A stretch of 64,000 nt of DNA from Allobosea sp. (GCF_030695125.1 NZ_JAUYTP010000068.1:240955-304954); one strand, 5' to 3'; positions 35,591-45,412 are shown, numbered from the stretch's first letter. Made by a program: numbers and translations. Notes: generated by a model from the letters alone, not told the origin.

Positions 35591-37282
35591 TCAGCGCGCC
35601 CAGTACCAGCTGCCCATGTTCCAGGTGTTCTGGCGGGCATTGACGTTGGGCTCGTAGCCGATCAGGCCTTCCTTGTAGCCCTCGACCGGGGCGTACTGGA
35701 AGATCGGCAGAATCGGCAGTTCCTCGCGCGCAATCTCCTGAAGCTTCCAGTAGATCGCCTTGCGCTTCTCCTGGTCGAACGTCGTCTGGCCATCCTTCAG
35801 CAGCTGGTCGACCTCGGCGTTGGCCCATTGCATCTGGTTGGCACCGGCGCCGCTCTTGGCGGGAATCGCATCGGAGGCGAAGCGCGCCGCCGGATCGGGA
35901 TCGATCACGGTGCGGAAGGCGGTGCCGACGATCAGCGATTCGAATTTGGAGCGCGTATAGAACTCGCCCCAGATCACCGCCGCCGGCATGTTGTTGATCG
36001 TCATCTTGGCGCCGATCTGGGCCCAATCCTGCATCATCAGCTGCTGGGCCTGTTCGCGCAGCGCCGCGCCCGTCGTGGTCGAGACGGCGAAGGTCAGCGG
36101 CACGCCGTCCTTCATGCGCGTACCGGAGCCCGAGCGCTTCCAACCGGCGTCGTCGAGGATCTTGTTGGCCAGCGCGATATCGTAGACGTGCTTGGGCAGG
36201 TTGGGATTGTAGGCCCAGGAATCCTGCGGCGAGAAGGATTCGGTGGGGATGTGCAGGCCGTAATAGATGATGTCGATGATCGCCTGCTTGTTGAGCGAGG
36301 CGTAGAGCGCCTTGCGCACCGCCTTGTCCTTCAGCACCGGATGCTCGAGGTTCGGCATCAGCATTTCCAGCGAAGCGCTCGGGATCTTCACGACCTTGCG
36401 GCCGGGCAGCTTCACGGCTTCGGCATAGAAATTCGCCGGGATGCCGGTACCGATGATGAGATCGACCTGGCCGGTGCGGAACTGGGCGTAGAGTGAGGTC
36501 TGCTCCGGCACGTATTTGAGAACGGCGCGCTCCAGATAGGGGCCCTTGCCGTGGAACTTGTCGTTGGCGACGAGCTGGATGTTGTCACCCGGCGTGCGCG
36601 TGCCCCATTTGAACGGGCCGGTGCCCACCGGCGTCTGGTTGAACGGCGCCGTATTGGGGTCGGCCGCCTTCTCCAGGATGTGCTTGGGCACGATGAAGGT
36701 GTTGGAGAGCAGCGCCAGATAGGGCGCATAGGCCTTCTCCATCCGCCAGGAGATCTCCAGCGGGCCGGTGACCTTGATGTCCCTGACGAAGGCGTGGCCG
36801 ATGCGGGTGCGCGCCTTGAAGCCCGGCGCGTTGATCAGCTCGAGCGTATACTTGACGTCCTCCGCCGTGAACGGCGTGCCGTCATGCCAGGTCACGCCGG
36901 GACGCAGCTTCACCTTCCAGGCGAGGCCGCCCTCCGAGATGCCGCCATTGGCCTCGCTGGGAATCTCGACCGCAAGGTCGGGGATCAGGTTGCCCTTGGG
37001 ATCAGCCACCCACATCGTGTTGAAGATCTGCATCCAGATCGTCTCGTCGACCTCGATGCCGGGCATCAGCGGGTTGAAGGCGGTCGGCTCCTGCGACAGG
37101 CCAACCACGACCTGCCCCGTCGGCTTGGCCGGCGGCGGCGGTACGGCCTTGGTCTGGGCGCGCGCGTTGCTGAAACCAGATGCCGCAAGCAGGCCGCCCG
37201 CACCGAGTGCGAGCATGTCGCGGCGATGGATGGCGGGCATCGGGAAAGCGGACGTCACGCTGCCGTCGGACTTCTTGGTCAT
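35591..37282 (-). CDS. Extracellular solute-binding protein, family 5 (second system)
   Basis: A 563-residue periplasmic binding protein with a Tat-like leader (HRRDMLALGAGGLLAASGF, cleavage near ARAQ). Family phrases are WKVKLRPGVTWHDGTPFTAEDVKYTLEL and DKAVRKALYASLNKQAI. The ATG at 37282 follows GAGGGG. It heads a four-gene operon with two permeases and the MOSC gene. No ATPase gene accompanies it, unlike the first transporter. Confidence 0.9.
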   Translation of the reverse strand: MTKKSDGSVTSAFPMPAIHRRDMLALGAGGLLAASGFSNARAQTKAVPPPPAKPTGQVVVGLSQEPTAFNPLMPGIEVDETIWMQIFNTMWVADPKGNLIPDLAVEIPSEANGGISEGGLAWKVKLRPGVTWHDGTPFTAEDVKYTLELINAPGFKARTRIGHAFVRDIKVTGPLEISWRMEKAYAPYLALLSNTFIVPKHILEKAADPNTAPFNQTPVGTGPFKWGTRTPGDNIQLVANDKFHGKGPYLERAVLKYVPEQTSLYAQFRTGQVDLIIGTGIPANFYAEAVKLPGRKVVKIPSASLEMLMPNLEHPVLKDKAVRKALYASLNKQAIIDIIYYGLHIPTESFSPQDSWAYNPNLPKHVYDIALANKILDDAGWKRSGSGTRMKDGVPLTFAVSTTTGAALREQAQQLMMQDWAQIGAKMTINNMPAAVIWGEFYTRSKFESLIVGTAFRTVIDPDPAARFASDAIPAKSGAGANQMQWANAEVDQLLKDGQTTFDQEKRKAIYWKLQEIAREELPILPIFQYAPVEGYKEGLIGYEPNVNARQNTWNMGSWYWAR

Positions 37283-37515
37283 TGGAAACCCCTCGTTATG
37301 AGCGATGACCTTGCCTTGGCGGCAGGTGATCGCGGTTGGCCGTTTGTCGGCCTTCCCTTCAGGCTAGGCGGCACACACGATATCGAACACCGATCGCCTC
37401 GGGCAGGTGCACAGATTATGCCGTTTCCACCGGTGCCTTTGGCATAGGCTTCTGTCGGGATAGGATGGTATCGAGGTCCCGCTCCCGGCCCCTGCCGCAG
37501 GATTCAACCGCACCG

Positions 37516-38850
37516 ATGTCGCCCCCGGTCACCCGCATCCACAGCGACGCGACGCTGCCTCCCTCCGCCGACGTGGTGGTCATCGGCGGCGGCGTCGCCG
37601 GCATCACCGCCGCTTATCATCTGGCCAAGAAGGGCCACTCCGTCGCGGTCGTTGAGAAGGGCTATGTCGCCGGCGAGCAGTCGAGCCGGAATTGGGGCTG
37701 GTGCCGCCAGCAGAACCGGGACCTGCGCGAACTCCCCCTCGCCCAGCGCGCGCTCGAAATGTGGAAGGGCATGAACGAGGAGCTCGGCGCCGAGACCGGC
37801 TTCCGCCACACCGGCCTCGTCTATGTCACGACCAAACCCTCCGATCTCGCGGCCTGGTCGGGCTGGATCGACAAGGCGCGCGAGATGCAGATGCACAGCC
37901 GCGTGCTCTCCGCCGCCGAGGCCAAGGAGATGTCCCCGGGCTCGGCCGAGAACTGGGTCGGCGGCGTGCATTCCCCCAGCGACGGCAAGGCCGAGCCGTC
38001 CCTTGCCGTTCCCGCCTTCGCCGAAGCCGCGCGCCGGCTCGGCGTCACCATCCACCAGGACTGCGCGGCGCGGGGCCTCGAAACCTCGGCCGGCAAGGTC
38101 TCCGCCGTCGTCACTGAGAAGGGCACGATCCGCACCAGCAGCGTGCTCGTCGCCGGTGGCGTCTGGACCTCGATGTTCTGCCGCCATCACGGCGTCGACA
38201 TGCCGATGGCCGGCGTCCAGTCGACCTCCTTCTTCACCGCGCCCATCCCGGGCCCCGACATCACGCTAGGGGGCATCTCGACGCCGGACGTCACCTTCCG
38301 CCGCCGGCTCGACGGCGGCTACACGATCGGTATCAGCGGTCGCGGCCTGCTGCGGCTCAGCCCGCAGGGCATGATGTATGCCAAGCCCTTCTGGCGCACC
38401 TTCAAGAAGCGCCACAAGCTTCTGACGATCACGGCCGACAAGACCTTCTTCGCCGGGCCGGAGGCGCTGATGCGCTGGAGCAACGACAGCATCTCCCCCT
38501 TCGAGCGGATGCGCACCTTCGATCCGCCGCCGCAGGAGAAGCTGATCTCGTTCGCGCTGAAGCGCATCGCCGAGATCTATCCGCAGCTCGCCGATGTAAA
38601 GATCGTGCAGAAATATGGCGGGCTGATCGACTTCACGCCGGACTGGGTGCCGGTGATCTCCCCGATCGACAAGCTGCCCGGCCTCTACGTCTCCGCCGGT
38701 TACAGCGGTCACGGCTTCGGCGTCGGCCCGTCTGCAGGCAAGCTCGCGGCCGACCTCATCACCGGCGACGCGCCCATCGTCGATCCCCACCCCTACCGCT
38801 ACAGCCGCCTCGTCGACGGCTCCGATCTGGGCGAACCCGGTCTGATGTGA
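37516..38850 (+). CDS. FAD-dependent amino-acid/amine oxidase (DAO family), copy 1
   Basis: A 444-residue flavoprotein of the D-amino acid oxidase/glycine oxidase family. The dinucleotide-binding motif DVVVIGGGVAGITAAYHLAKKG is near the N-terminus, and the C-terminal FAD-closing motif is VSAGYSGHGFGVGPSAGKLAADLI. The shared block GEQSSRNWGWCRQQNRD also occurs in the paralogue at 40.4 kb. The ATG at 37516 starts about 20 residues before the Rossmann motif; a much longer upstream frame is not conserved in style. It is divergent from the second transporter, so it may oxidise the imported compound. Confidence 0.87.
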   Translation: MSPPVTRIHSDATLPPSADVVVIGGGVAGITAAYHLAKKGHSVAVVEKGYVAGEQSSRNWGWCRQQNRDLRELPLAQRALEMWKGMNEELGAETGFRHTGLVYVTTKPSDLAAWSGWIDKAREMQMHSRVLSAAEAKEMSPGSAENWVGGVHSPSDGKAEPSLAVPAFAEAARRLGVTIHQDCAARGLETSAGKVSAVVTEKGTIRTSSVLVAGGVWTSMFCRHHGVDMPMAGVQSTSFFTAPIPGPDITLGGISTPDVTFRRRLDGGYTIGISGRGLLRLSPQGMMYAKPFWRTFKKRHKLLTITADKTFFAGPEALMRWSNDSISPFERMRTFDPPPQEKLISFALKRIAEIYPQLADVKIVQKYGGLIDFTPDWVPVISPIDKLPGLYVSAGYSGHGFGVGPSAGKLAADLITGDAPIVDPHPYRYSRLVDGSDLGEPGLM

Positions 38851-38938
38851 GCGGGGCTGTGAGGACCGCCTGCGCGGCATGGATTTCGCCGGCGCGCGGC
38901 GGTAAGCCGGACGCCTGACTGCATCAGGAGAGACGATC

Positions 38939-40282
38939 ATGCTGCGGACCGTGCAAGGCTGCGCCGAGGCCCTCGCGAGCGGCGCCACCACGTCGCGCGC
39001 CCTGGTCGAGAACTCCCTGACGGCAATCGCCGATCCGGCAGGCGAAGGCGCCCGCGCCTTCATCTCCGTTTCAGCCGAAGCCGCCCGTGCCGCGGCCGAC
39101 GCCCATGACGCCCTGCGCCGGGCCGGCCGTCAGCCATCGCCCTATGCCGGCATCCCCTTCGCGGTGAAGGATCTGTTCGACGTCGCCGGCGAGGTTTCGA
39201 CGGCGGGCTCGCGCGCGCTCGCCGACGCCGCCCCCGCCAGGACTCACGCCCCGACGATCGCGCGCATGCTGGCGGCCGGCTTCATCCCTGTCGGCCGCAC
39301 CAACATGACCGAGTTCGCCTATTCCGGCATCGGCGCCAACCCGCATTACGGCACGCCACTCAGCCCCTGGGACAGGGCCTCCGCGCGCATCCCCGGCGGT
39401 TCCTCCTCCGGCTCGGCGGTCGCGGTCGCCGACGGCATGGCGGTCGTCGCGCTCGGCAGCGACACAGGCGGCTCCTGCCGCATCCCCGCCGCGCTCTGCG
39501 GCATCGTCGGCTACAAGCCGACCGCCCGCCGTGTGCCGCTCGACGGCGTCGTGCCGCTCTCGGGCAGCCTCGATTCGCTCGGGCCGCTTGGCGCCAGCGT
39601 ATCCTGCTGCGCCATCGTCGATGCGGTCCTCGCCGGAGACGTCCCCGCCCTGCCGGCGGCGCGCCCGCTCGCGGGCCTGCGCCTCGCCATTCCCCGCGAG
39701 ATCATGCGCGACGGCATGGACGCAACCGCCGCCACCACTTTCGAGCGTGCGGTCGCGACGCTGACGGCGCTGGGCGCGCGGATCAGCGACATTGCGTTTT
39801 CGCCCCTGCTCGACATTGCGCCCGCGATGAGCCGCGGCGGCCTCACAGGCCCGGAATCCTTCGACTGGCATCGCGATCTGCTGGCCGCGAAGGGCGCGCT
39901 CTACGATCCGCGCGTGCGCAGCCGCATCGAGGCCGGCGCGACGATGACGGCCGCCGACTACGTCGCCCTGACCGCGGCACGCCGTCGCATCGTCGCGGCG
40001 ATGGACGCGCTGACCGCCCCCTTCGACGCGCTGCTGATGCCGACCTGCCCGATCGTGGCGCCGCGCATCGCGGAACTGGCCGCGGATGCCGACTATTACC
40101 GCCTGAACGCGCTTCTGCTGCGCAATCCGAGCCTCGGCAACTTCCTCGACCGCTGCGCCATCAGCCTGCCCTGCAACCGCCCGGGCGAGGCTCCAGTGGG
40201 GCTGATGCTGATGGGCGAGACCAGCGGCGACGCGTCGCTTTTTGCGGTCGCAGCCAGTGTCGAGGTGGCTTTGGCCGCCTGA
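38939..40282 (+). CDS. Amidase-signature family hydrolase
   Basis: A 447-residue amidase with K77 (GIPFAVKDLFD), the cis-Ser in IPGGSSSGSAV and nucleophile S179 (GSDTGGSCRIPAA). ATG 38939 has AGGAG at 38926-38930. It sits between two paralogous FAD oxidases in one probable operon, which suggests a route from an N-substituted amide to an amine that is then oxidised. It differs from AtzE at 16 kb and has no DUF4089 partner. The natural substrate is unknown. Confidence 0.87.
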   Translation: MLRTVQGCAEALASGATTSRALVENSLTAIADPAGEGARAFISVSAEAARAAADAHDALRRAGRQPSPYAGIPFAVKDLFDVAGEVSTAGSRALADAAPARTHAPTIARMLAAGFIPVGRTNMTEFAYSGIGANPHYGTPLSPWDRASARIPGGSSSGSAVAVADGMAVVALGSDTGGSCRIPAALCGIVGYKPTARRVPLDGVVPLSGSLDSLGPLGASVSCCAIVDAVLAGDVPALPAARPLAGLRLAIPREIMRDGMDATAATTFERAVATLTALGARISDIAFSPLLDIAPAMSRGGLTGPESFDWHRDLLAAKGALYDPRVRSRIEAGATMTAADYVALTAARRRIVAAMDALTAPFDALLMPTCPIVAPRIAELAADADYYRLNALLLRNPSLGNFLDRCAISLPCNRPGEAPVGLMLMGETSGDASLFAVAASVEVALAA

Positions 40283-40353
40283 TGCGAAAATGATCCAAGG
40301 CAGGCGCGCGGAACGCCGCTAGAGGTCCGGCCAGGATCTGCCGGAGAGACACC

Positions 40354-41676
40354 ATGAGCCCCACGATCAAGCCGATTGCCAGCGACGCCGCCCTGCCCGC
40401 GCAGGCCGATGTCGTGATCATCGGCGGCGGCATCGTCGGTGCGGCCGCGGCGTATTTCCTAGCGAAGCGCGGCCGCTCGGTGGCGCTCGTCGAGAAAGGC
40501 GTCGTCGGCGGCGAGCAGTCCAGCCGCAATTGGGGCTGGTGCCGCCAGCAGAACCGCGATGCGCGAGAACTCCCGCTCGCCATGCGCTCCATGGAACTGT
40601 GGGACCGCTTCGCCAGCGAGATCGGCGAGGATCCCGGCTTCCGCCGCTGCGGGCTGGTCTATGCCACCAATGACGCCGCGCAGATCGCGCAATGGGAGCG
40701 CTGGCGCGAAACGGCGACGCAGTTCGGCGTCGCGACGCGGATGCTGACCGGGCCGGAAGCCTCCGCCATGACGGCGGGCACCGGCCGCAACTGGCTCGGC
40801 GGTGTGCATTCCGTGACCGACGGCAAGGCCGAACCGGCCCTGGCCGCTCCGGTTCTGGCGCTCGGCGCCCGCAAACACGGCGCGACGATCCATCAGGGCT
40901 GCGCCGCGCGCGGGCTCGACGTGACCAATGGCGCCGTCACCGGCGTCGTCACCGAAAGAGGCACGATCCGCACCCAGTCTGTCATCCTCGCGGGCGGCGC
41001 CTGGGCCTCGGGCTTCTGCCGCCATCACGGCGTCGTCTTCCCGCAGGCCAGCATCCGCGCCACCAGCCTGCGCACGGAGATTGCACCCGACTGGCTCGAC
41101 GCCTTCTACACGCCCGAGATCGCCCTGACCCGCCGGCTCGACGGCAGCTACACCATCGCCATCAGCGGCAAGGGCACGCTCGAGCTGACCCCCCAGGGCA
41201 TCCGCTTCGCCCGCCAGTTCATGCCGATGTTCGTCAAGCGGCTGAAGGCGGTGGAGTTCGGCATCGGCTCCTCCTTCTTCAACGGGCCTGAAGCCCTGGG
41301 CAGCTGGACGCTGGACAAGGAAACTCCGTTCGAGCGAATCCGCGTGCTCGACCCCGCCCCCAGCCAAAAGGCCATCGCCAAACTGCTGGAGCGCGCCCAT
41401 GCGCTTGTGCCGGCCCTGCGCAACGTCGCCGTGCGGGAAAGCTGGGGTGCCTACATCGACTCGACGCCCGATGCCGTGCCGGTGATCTCGCCGACCGTCG
41501 GGCTGAAGGGCCTCGTCCTGGCCGCCGGCCTCAGCGGCCATGGCTTCGGGCTGGGCCCCGGCGCCGGCCATCTCGCCGCCGACCTCGCCACCGGCGACAC
41601 CCCGATCGTCGACCCCCGCCCCTTCCGCCATGCCCGCCTCCTCGACGGGTCGCAGGGCGAGGTCGGCGAGTTCTGA
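40354..41676 (+). CDS. FAD-dependent amino-acid/amine oxidase (DAO family), copy 2
   Basis: A 440-residue paralogue of the enzyme at 37.5 kb: DVVIIGGGIVGAAAAYFLAKRG, GEQSSRNWGWCRQQNRDA, the KGTIRT/RGTIRT and CRHHGV blocks, and AAGLSGHGFGLGPGAGHLAADL at the C-terminus. Both proteins end in a similar FR/YR-HARLLDGS or YSRLVDGS tail. The ATG at 40354 has GGAGAG upstream. The two copies probably arose by duplication and act on related imino or secondary amine substrates. Confidence 0.88.
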   Translation: MSPTIKPIASDAALPAQADVVIIGGGIVGAAAAYFLAKRGRSVALVEKGVVGGEQSSRNWGWCRQQNRDARELPLAMRSMELWDRFASEIGEDPGFRRCGLVYATNDAAQIAQWERWRETATQFGVATRMLTGPEASAMTAGTGRNWLGGVHSVTDGKAEPALAAPVLALGARKHGATIHQGCAARGLDVTNGAVTGVVTERGTIRTQSVILAGGAWASGFCRHHGVVFPQASIRATSLRTEIAPDWLDAFYTPEIALTRRLDGSYTIAISGKGTLELTPQGIRFARQFMPMFVKRLKAVEFGIGSSFFNGPEALGSWTLDKETPFERIRVLDPAPSQKAIAKLLERAHALVPALRNVAVRESWGAYIDSTPDAVPVISPTVGLKGLVLAAGLSGHGFGLGPGAGHLAADLATGDTPIVDPRPFRHARLLDGSQGEVGEF

Positions 41677-41836
41677 CGCGCCCACCGGCGGCGTGGCAAT
41701 CCATGCTGCCGATGCCGGTTTGATCGGCAGAATCTTGGGCGGCCCGCCCGCAAATCCGCGCCCGCCCCTGCCCCCTGCCGCTAGGCTCGTCTCATCGGCG
41801 GCGATGCCCGCCCCTTCGACAGAGCGAGCGCGGACC

Positions 41837-42505
41837 ATGACCACCTGGCGGCCGAAATTTATCACCTTCGACTGCTACGGCACCCTGATCTATTTCGAGA
41901 TGGGCCCCGCCGCGCGTCGCGTCTATGGCACGCGCCTGTCGCCTGCGCAGATGGACGCCTTCGTCGAGGACTTCAGCAGCTATCGCCTCGACGAGGTGCT
42001 GGGCCCCTGGAAGCCCTATCAGGACGTCGTGCGCAACGCCGTCGCGCGTACCTGCAAGCTCCACGGCTTCGCCTATGACCCGGCCGACGCCCAGGCAATC
42101 ATCGACGAGATCCCGGGCTGGGGTCCGCATCCCGACGTGCCGGCCGGCCTCGCCAAGGTCGCGAAGGAAATTCCCCTCGTCATCCTCTCGAACTCGATGA
42201 CCGACCTGATCCCGCATTCGGTGGCGAGGCTCGGCGCGCCCTTCCATGCCGCCTACACGGCGCAGGAGGCCCAGGCCTACAAGCCCCGCATGCAGGCCTT
42301 CGAATACATGTTCGACCAGCTCGGCTGCGGGCCGCAGGACGTGATGCACTGCTCGTCCAGCTTCCGCTACGACCTGATGACGGCCCATGACATGAAGATC
42401 GGCCAGCGCGTCTTCGTCAATCGCGGCCACGAGCCGCCCAATCCCTATTACGGCTATAGCGAGATCAGCGGCATCGACGGGCTCCCCGGCCTCGTCGGGC
42501 TCTGA
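41837..42505 (+). CDS. HAD-superfamily hydrolase, haloacid dehalogenase type II-like
   Basis: A 222-residue HAD protein. The nucleophile is D12 in ITFDCYGTLI; motif II is ILSNSM, motif III includes YKPRMQAFEYMFDQLG, and motif IV is MHCSSSFRYDLMTAHDMK. Type II 2-haloacid dehalogenases share this layout, but phosphatases do as well. The ATG at 41837 opens the conserved strand. It is 4 bases before the aldehyde dehydrogenase gene and likely co-transcribed. Confidence 0.83.
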   Translation: MTTWRPKFITFDCYGTLIYFEMGPAARRVYGTRLSPAQMDAFVEDFSSYRLDEVLGPWKPYQDVVRNAVARTCKLHGFAYDPADAQAIIDEIPGWGPHPDVPAGLAKVAKEIPLVILSNSMTDLIPHSVARLGAPFHAAYTAQEAQAYKPRMQAFEYMFDQLGCGPQDVMHCSSSFRYDLMTAHDMKIGQRVFVNRGHEPPNPYYGYSEISGIDGLPGLVGL

Positions 42506-42509
42506 GGCG

Positions 42510-43979
42510 ATGACCGATTTCGCGCCGGATTCGGTCGCTTTTTCGACCGGCCACTACATCGGCGGCGAGGTCGTCCAGGCGGGCGAGCGGATCGCCGTCT
42601 CGCGCCCCTCTGACGGCGCGACGTACGCCGATCTCCCGATCGCCAACGCCGACATCGTCGACCGTGCCGTCACCAATGCGACGAAGGCGGTCGCGGCCAC
42701 CGGCTGGGCGACGCAGCCGCCGCGCGAGCGCGCCCGCGCCATGCGGCGCTGGGCCGATCTGATCGACGAACGCGCCGTCGAACTCGGCCGGCTCGAGTCG
42801 GTCGGCTCGACCCGGCCGATCGCGCAGGCCGTCACCGGCGATGTTGCCAGCGTCGCCGAGGGCATCCGCTTCTTCTCCGAATGGGCCGACAAGCTCGGCG
42901 GCGAGGTCGCGGCCACCCGTCAGGACCATCTCGGCCTGATCGTTGCGGAGCCCTATGGCGTCGTCGGCGCGATCACGCCCTGGAACTTTCCGCTCAGCAT
43001 GGCCTCCTGGAAGGTCGGCCCGGCACTCGCCGCCGGCAACGCCATCGTGCTCAAGCCCTCGGAGCTGACGCCCTTCTCGACCGTGCGCCTTGCGGAACTC
43101 GCCGTCGAGGCGGGCATCCCCGCCGGCATCTTCAACGTCGTCCAGGGCAATGGCGTCGTCACCGGCGATGCGCTCTCGCGCCATCCCGGCCTCGCCAAGC
43201 TCTCCTTCACCGGCTCGACCCGCACCGGCATCGCCGTGATGAAGGCGGCCGCCGAAAGCGGCATCAAGCCGGTGACGCTCGAACTCGGCGGCAAAAGCCC
43301 GCAGCTCGTCTTCGCCGACGCCGATCTGGACAAGGCCGCCGCCTGCATCGCCGGCTCCCTTCTCGCCAATGCCGGCCAGGCCTGCGTCGCCGGCTCGCGG
43401 CTGATCGTCCAGCGCCCGGTCATGGAAGAACTGGTGGCGCGGCTGCAGGCACGGCTCGCCACCGTCGCTCCGGGCCCGACCTGGAAGGCCGCGACCGCCT
43501 ACGCACCAATCATCTCGGAGACGCAGGCCCGGCGCATCGACGACATCCTCGAACGCAGCCGCCTTCAGGGCGCGGAATGCCTGCTCGGCGGGGCGCGCAT
43601 CGAGGGCCATGGCGGCGCTTTCTACCAGCCGACGCTGCTTGCCGGCGTGACGGCGCAGACGGCGGCCGTGCGCGAGGAGATCTTCGGCCCGGTGCTGACG
43701 ATCCAGGCCTTCGACGACGAGGCGGAGGGGCTGAGCCTCGCCGACCACCCCGAATACGGGCTCGCGGCCGGCGTCTACACCGCCGATCTCGGCCGCGGCC
43801 TGCGCGCCATGCGGGCGCTCAAGGCCGGCACCGTCTGGATCAACCGCTACAGCCGCACGCTCGACTTCATCCTGCCGACCGGCGGCTACAAGAGCTCCGG
43901 CATCGGCAAGGACCTCGGCCGCCAGGCGGTGGAGGCCAATCTGCGCCACAAGACGGTGCTGATCGACATCGGCGGGTGA
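42510..43979 (+). CDS. Aldehyde dehydrogenase (NAD(P)-dependent)
   Basis: A 489-residue ALDH with N159 (PWNFP), E258 (LELGGKSPQ) and nucleophile C292 (NAGQACVAGSR), plus the Rossmann-turn motif SFTGSTRTG. It oxidises an aldehyde to the acid in the cytoplasm. Placed after three amine-handling genes and before a PuuB-like oxidase, it probably removes the aldehyde formed by amine oxidation or transamination. Confidence 0.92.
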   Translation: MTDFAPDSVAFSTGHYIGGEVVQAGERIAVSRPSDGATYADLPIANADIVDRAVTNATKAVAATGWATQPPRERARAMRRWADLIDERAVELGRLESVGSTRPIAQAVTGDVASVAEGIRFFSEWADKLGGEVAATRQDHLGLIVAEPYGVVGAITPWNFPLSMASWKVGPALAAGNAIVLKPSELTPFSTVRLAELAVEAGIPAGIFNVVQGNGVVTGDALSRHPGLAKLSFTGSTRTGIAVMKAAAESGIKPVTLELGGKSPQLVFADADLDKAAACIAGSLLANAGQACVAGSRLIVQRPVMEELVARLQARLATVAPGPTWKAATAYAPIISETQARRIDDILERSRLQGAECLLGGARIEGHGGAFYQPTLLAGVTAQTAAVREEIFGPVLTIQAFDDEAEGLSLADHPEYGLAAGVYTADLGRGLRAMRALKAGTVWINRYSRTLDFILPTGGYKSSGIGKDLGRQAVEANLRHKTVLIDIGG

Positions 43980-44002
43980 GCCACCGTTCAAGCTTCTGCG
44001 GA

Positions 44003-44112
44003 CCTCATCCTGAGGAGCCGCGCAGCGGCGTCTCGAAGGATGGTCCAGAGGGTTCGCGAGCCTCCTGAACCATCCTTCGAGACGCGGGCTTTGGCCCGCT
44101 CCTCAGGATGAG
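44003..44112. repeat. Dispersed palindromic repeat (CCTCATCCTGAGG type)
   Basis: A 110-base element with ends CCTCATCCTGAGGAGC and GCTCCTCAGGATGAGG and an inner GTCTCGAAGGATGG / CCATCCTTCGAGAC pair. This is a different family from the GTCATTCCGGG elements; similar sequences are abundant in Hyphomicrobiales genomes. It lies between the convergent aldehyde dehydrogenase and PuuB-like genes. Confidence 0.85.
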
Positions 44113-44134
44113 GGCCGAAGGCCGGCGGGACCGC

Positions 44135-45412
44135 TCAGTGCCGCCAGTCCTGATATTTGTAGTACATCCCGACGAAGGGCAGGAACCAGGGCGGGCCGAA
44201 ATGGCCTGGCACCACCGGCCAGTCGAGCCCGGCGAGCGGGTTGGCGGCGGTGTCCCCGCCCATCACCCGGGCCATGATCTTCCCCATATGCACCGACATC
44301 TGCGTGCCGTGGCCGCTATAGCCGGTCGCGTAGAACACGCCATCGCGCTCGCCGGCGCGCGGCAGCCGGTCGGCGGTCATGTCGACGAGCCCGCCCCAGC
44401 AATAGTCGATCCGCGTCTGCGCGAGCTGCGGGAACAGCTCGAGCATCCGCGCCTTCAGGATGGCGCCGCTCTTGGCGTCGGACGACGGGCTCGACAGGGC
44501 GAAGCGGGCCCGCCCGCCGAAGATCAGGCGGTTGTCGGGTGTCAGCCGGAAGTAGTTGCCGATGTTCATCGTCGTCGTCGCGGTCCGGCGCGTCGGCATG
44601 ATCGACGCGGCAAGATTGTCCGAGAGCGGCTCGGTCGCGATGATGAAGCTGCCGACCGGCACGATCCGCCGACGCAGCCAGGCGAAAGGCCCCTGGCGCG
44701 AGGCGCCCGTCGCCAGCAGCACCTGGCTGGCTTCGATCGTCCCGCGCGTCGTGACGACGCGGTGCGCCTGCCCGGCGATCCGCTGGAGCGACGTCACCGC
44801 GGCGCCTTCATGAATCTGCGCCCCTGCGCGGGCCGCGGCCTCCGCCAGGCCGACGCCGAATCGGCCCATATGCATATGGGCGCTGCGCGGAAAGACGAGC
44901 CCGCCATGGAAGCCGGACGAGCCGATCTCGCTCTGGACATCGCCCGGCGCGACGACCTCGAGATCGGGCTCGACGGTGGCCTTGAGCAGCTCGGCGCTCT
45001 TCTGCAGCTTGGCGAAATGGCCGGGCTTGGCCGCCAGCTTGATCTTGCCGGTGCGGGTGAAGTCGCAGTCGATCGCCTCCTCCTTCACCAGCGCCTCGAC
45101 CGTGTCGACGCCGTCGTCGAAGACCCGGTAGAGCGCGCTCGCCCGCTCAATGCCGATCTGCGCCGCCAGCCCGCCGAGGTCATGCGCCAGGCCGTTGTTG
45201 CAGTGTCCGCCATTGCGGCCAGAGGCCTCACCGACGACGCGCCCGGCTTCGAGCACGGCGACCGAGGCACCGGCTTTCGCCAGCGCCAGCGCCGCCGACA
45301 GGCCGGTGAAGCCGCCGCCGACGATCGCGACATCGACCTTGCCTTCGACCGGCTCCGGTGAGCCGGAGGTAAAGCGCGGCGCGGAGGCCAGCCAATAGGG
45401 TTCGAGCTTCAT
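44135..45412 (-). CDS. FAD-dependent oxidoreductase, gamma-glutamylputrescine oxidase-like (PuuB family)
   Basis: A 425-residue flavoprotein with KVDVAIVGGGFTGLSAALALAKAG near residue 25, GEASGRNGGHCNNG, and the C-terminal FYATGYSGHGTQMSVHMGK block. This arrangement is typical of PuuB and related amine oxidases. ATG 45412 starts the protein; a TTG two codons upstream is less likely. No glutamate-putrescine ligase is nearby, so the substrate may be another secondary amine. Confidence 0.85.
   Translation of the reverse strand: MKLEPYWLASAPRFTSGSPEPVEGKVDVAIVGGGFTGLSAALALAKAGASVAVLEAGRVVGEASGRNGGHCNNGLAHDLGGLAAQIGIERASALYRVFDDGVDTVEALVKEEAIDCDFTRTGKIKLAAKPGHFAKLQKSAELLKATVEPDLEVVAPGDVQSEIGSSGFHGGLVFPRSAHMHMGRFGVGLAEAAARAGAQIHEGAAVTSLQRIAGQAHRVVTTRGTIEASQVLLATGASRQGPFAWLRRRIVPVGSFIIATEPLSDNLAASIMPTRRTATTTMNIGNYFRLTPDNRLIFGGRARFALSSPSSDAKSGAILKARMLELFPQLAQTRIDYCWGGLVDMTADRLPRAGERDGVFYATGYSGHGTQMSVHMGKIMARVMGGDTAANPLAGLDWPVVPGHFGPPWFLPFVGMYYKYQDWRH

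Noticed and set aside
34568..36496. A 642-codon plus-strand open frame
   Set aside because: It is the complement of the permease and binding-protein genes, with no recognisable domain. Stop codons are rare in this GC-rich DNA, so long antisense frames are common.
16087..44112. CRISPR-like array
   Set aside because: The repeats are single palindromic elements scattered between genes, with unequal lengths and no spacers.
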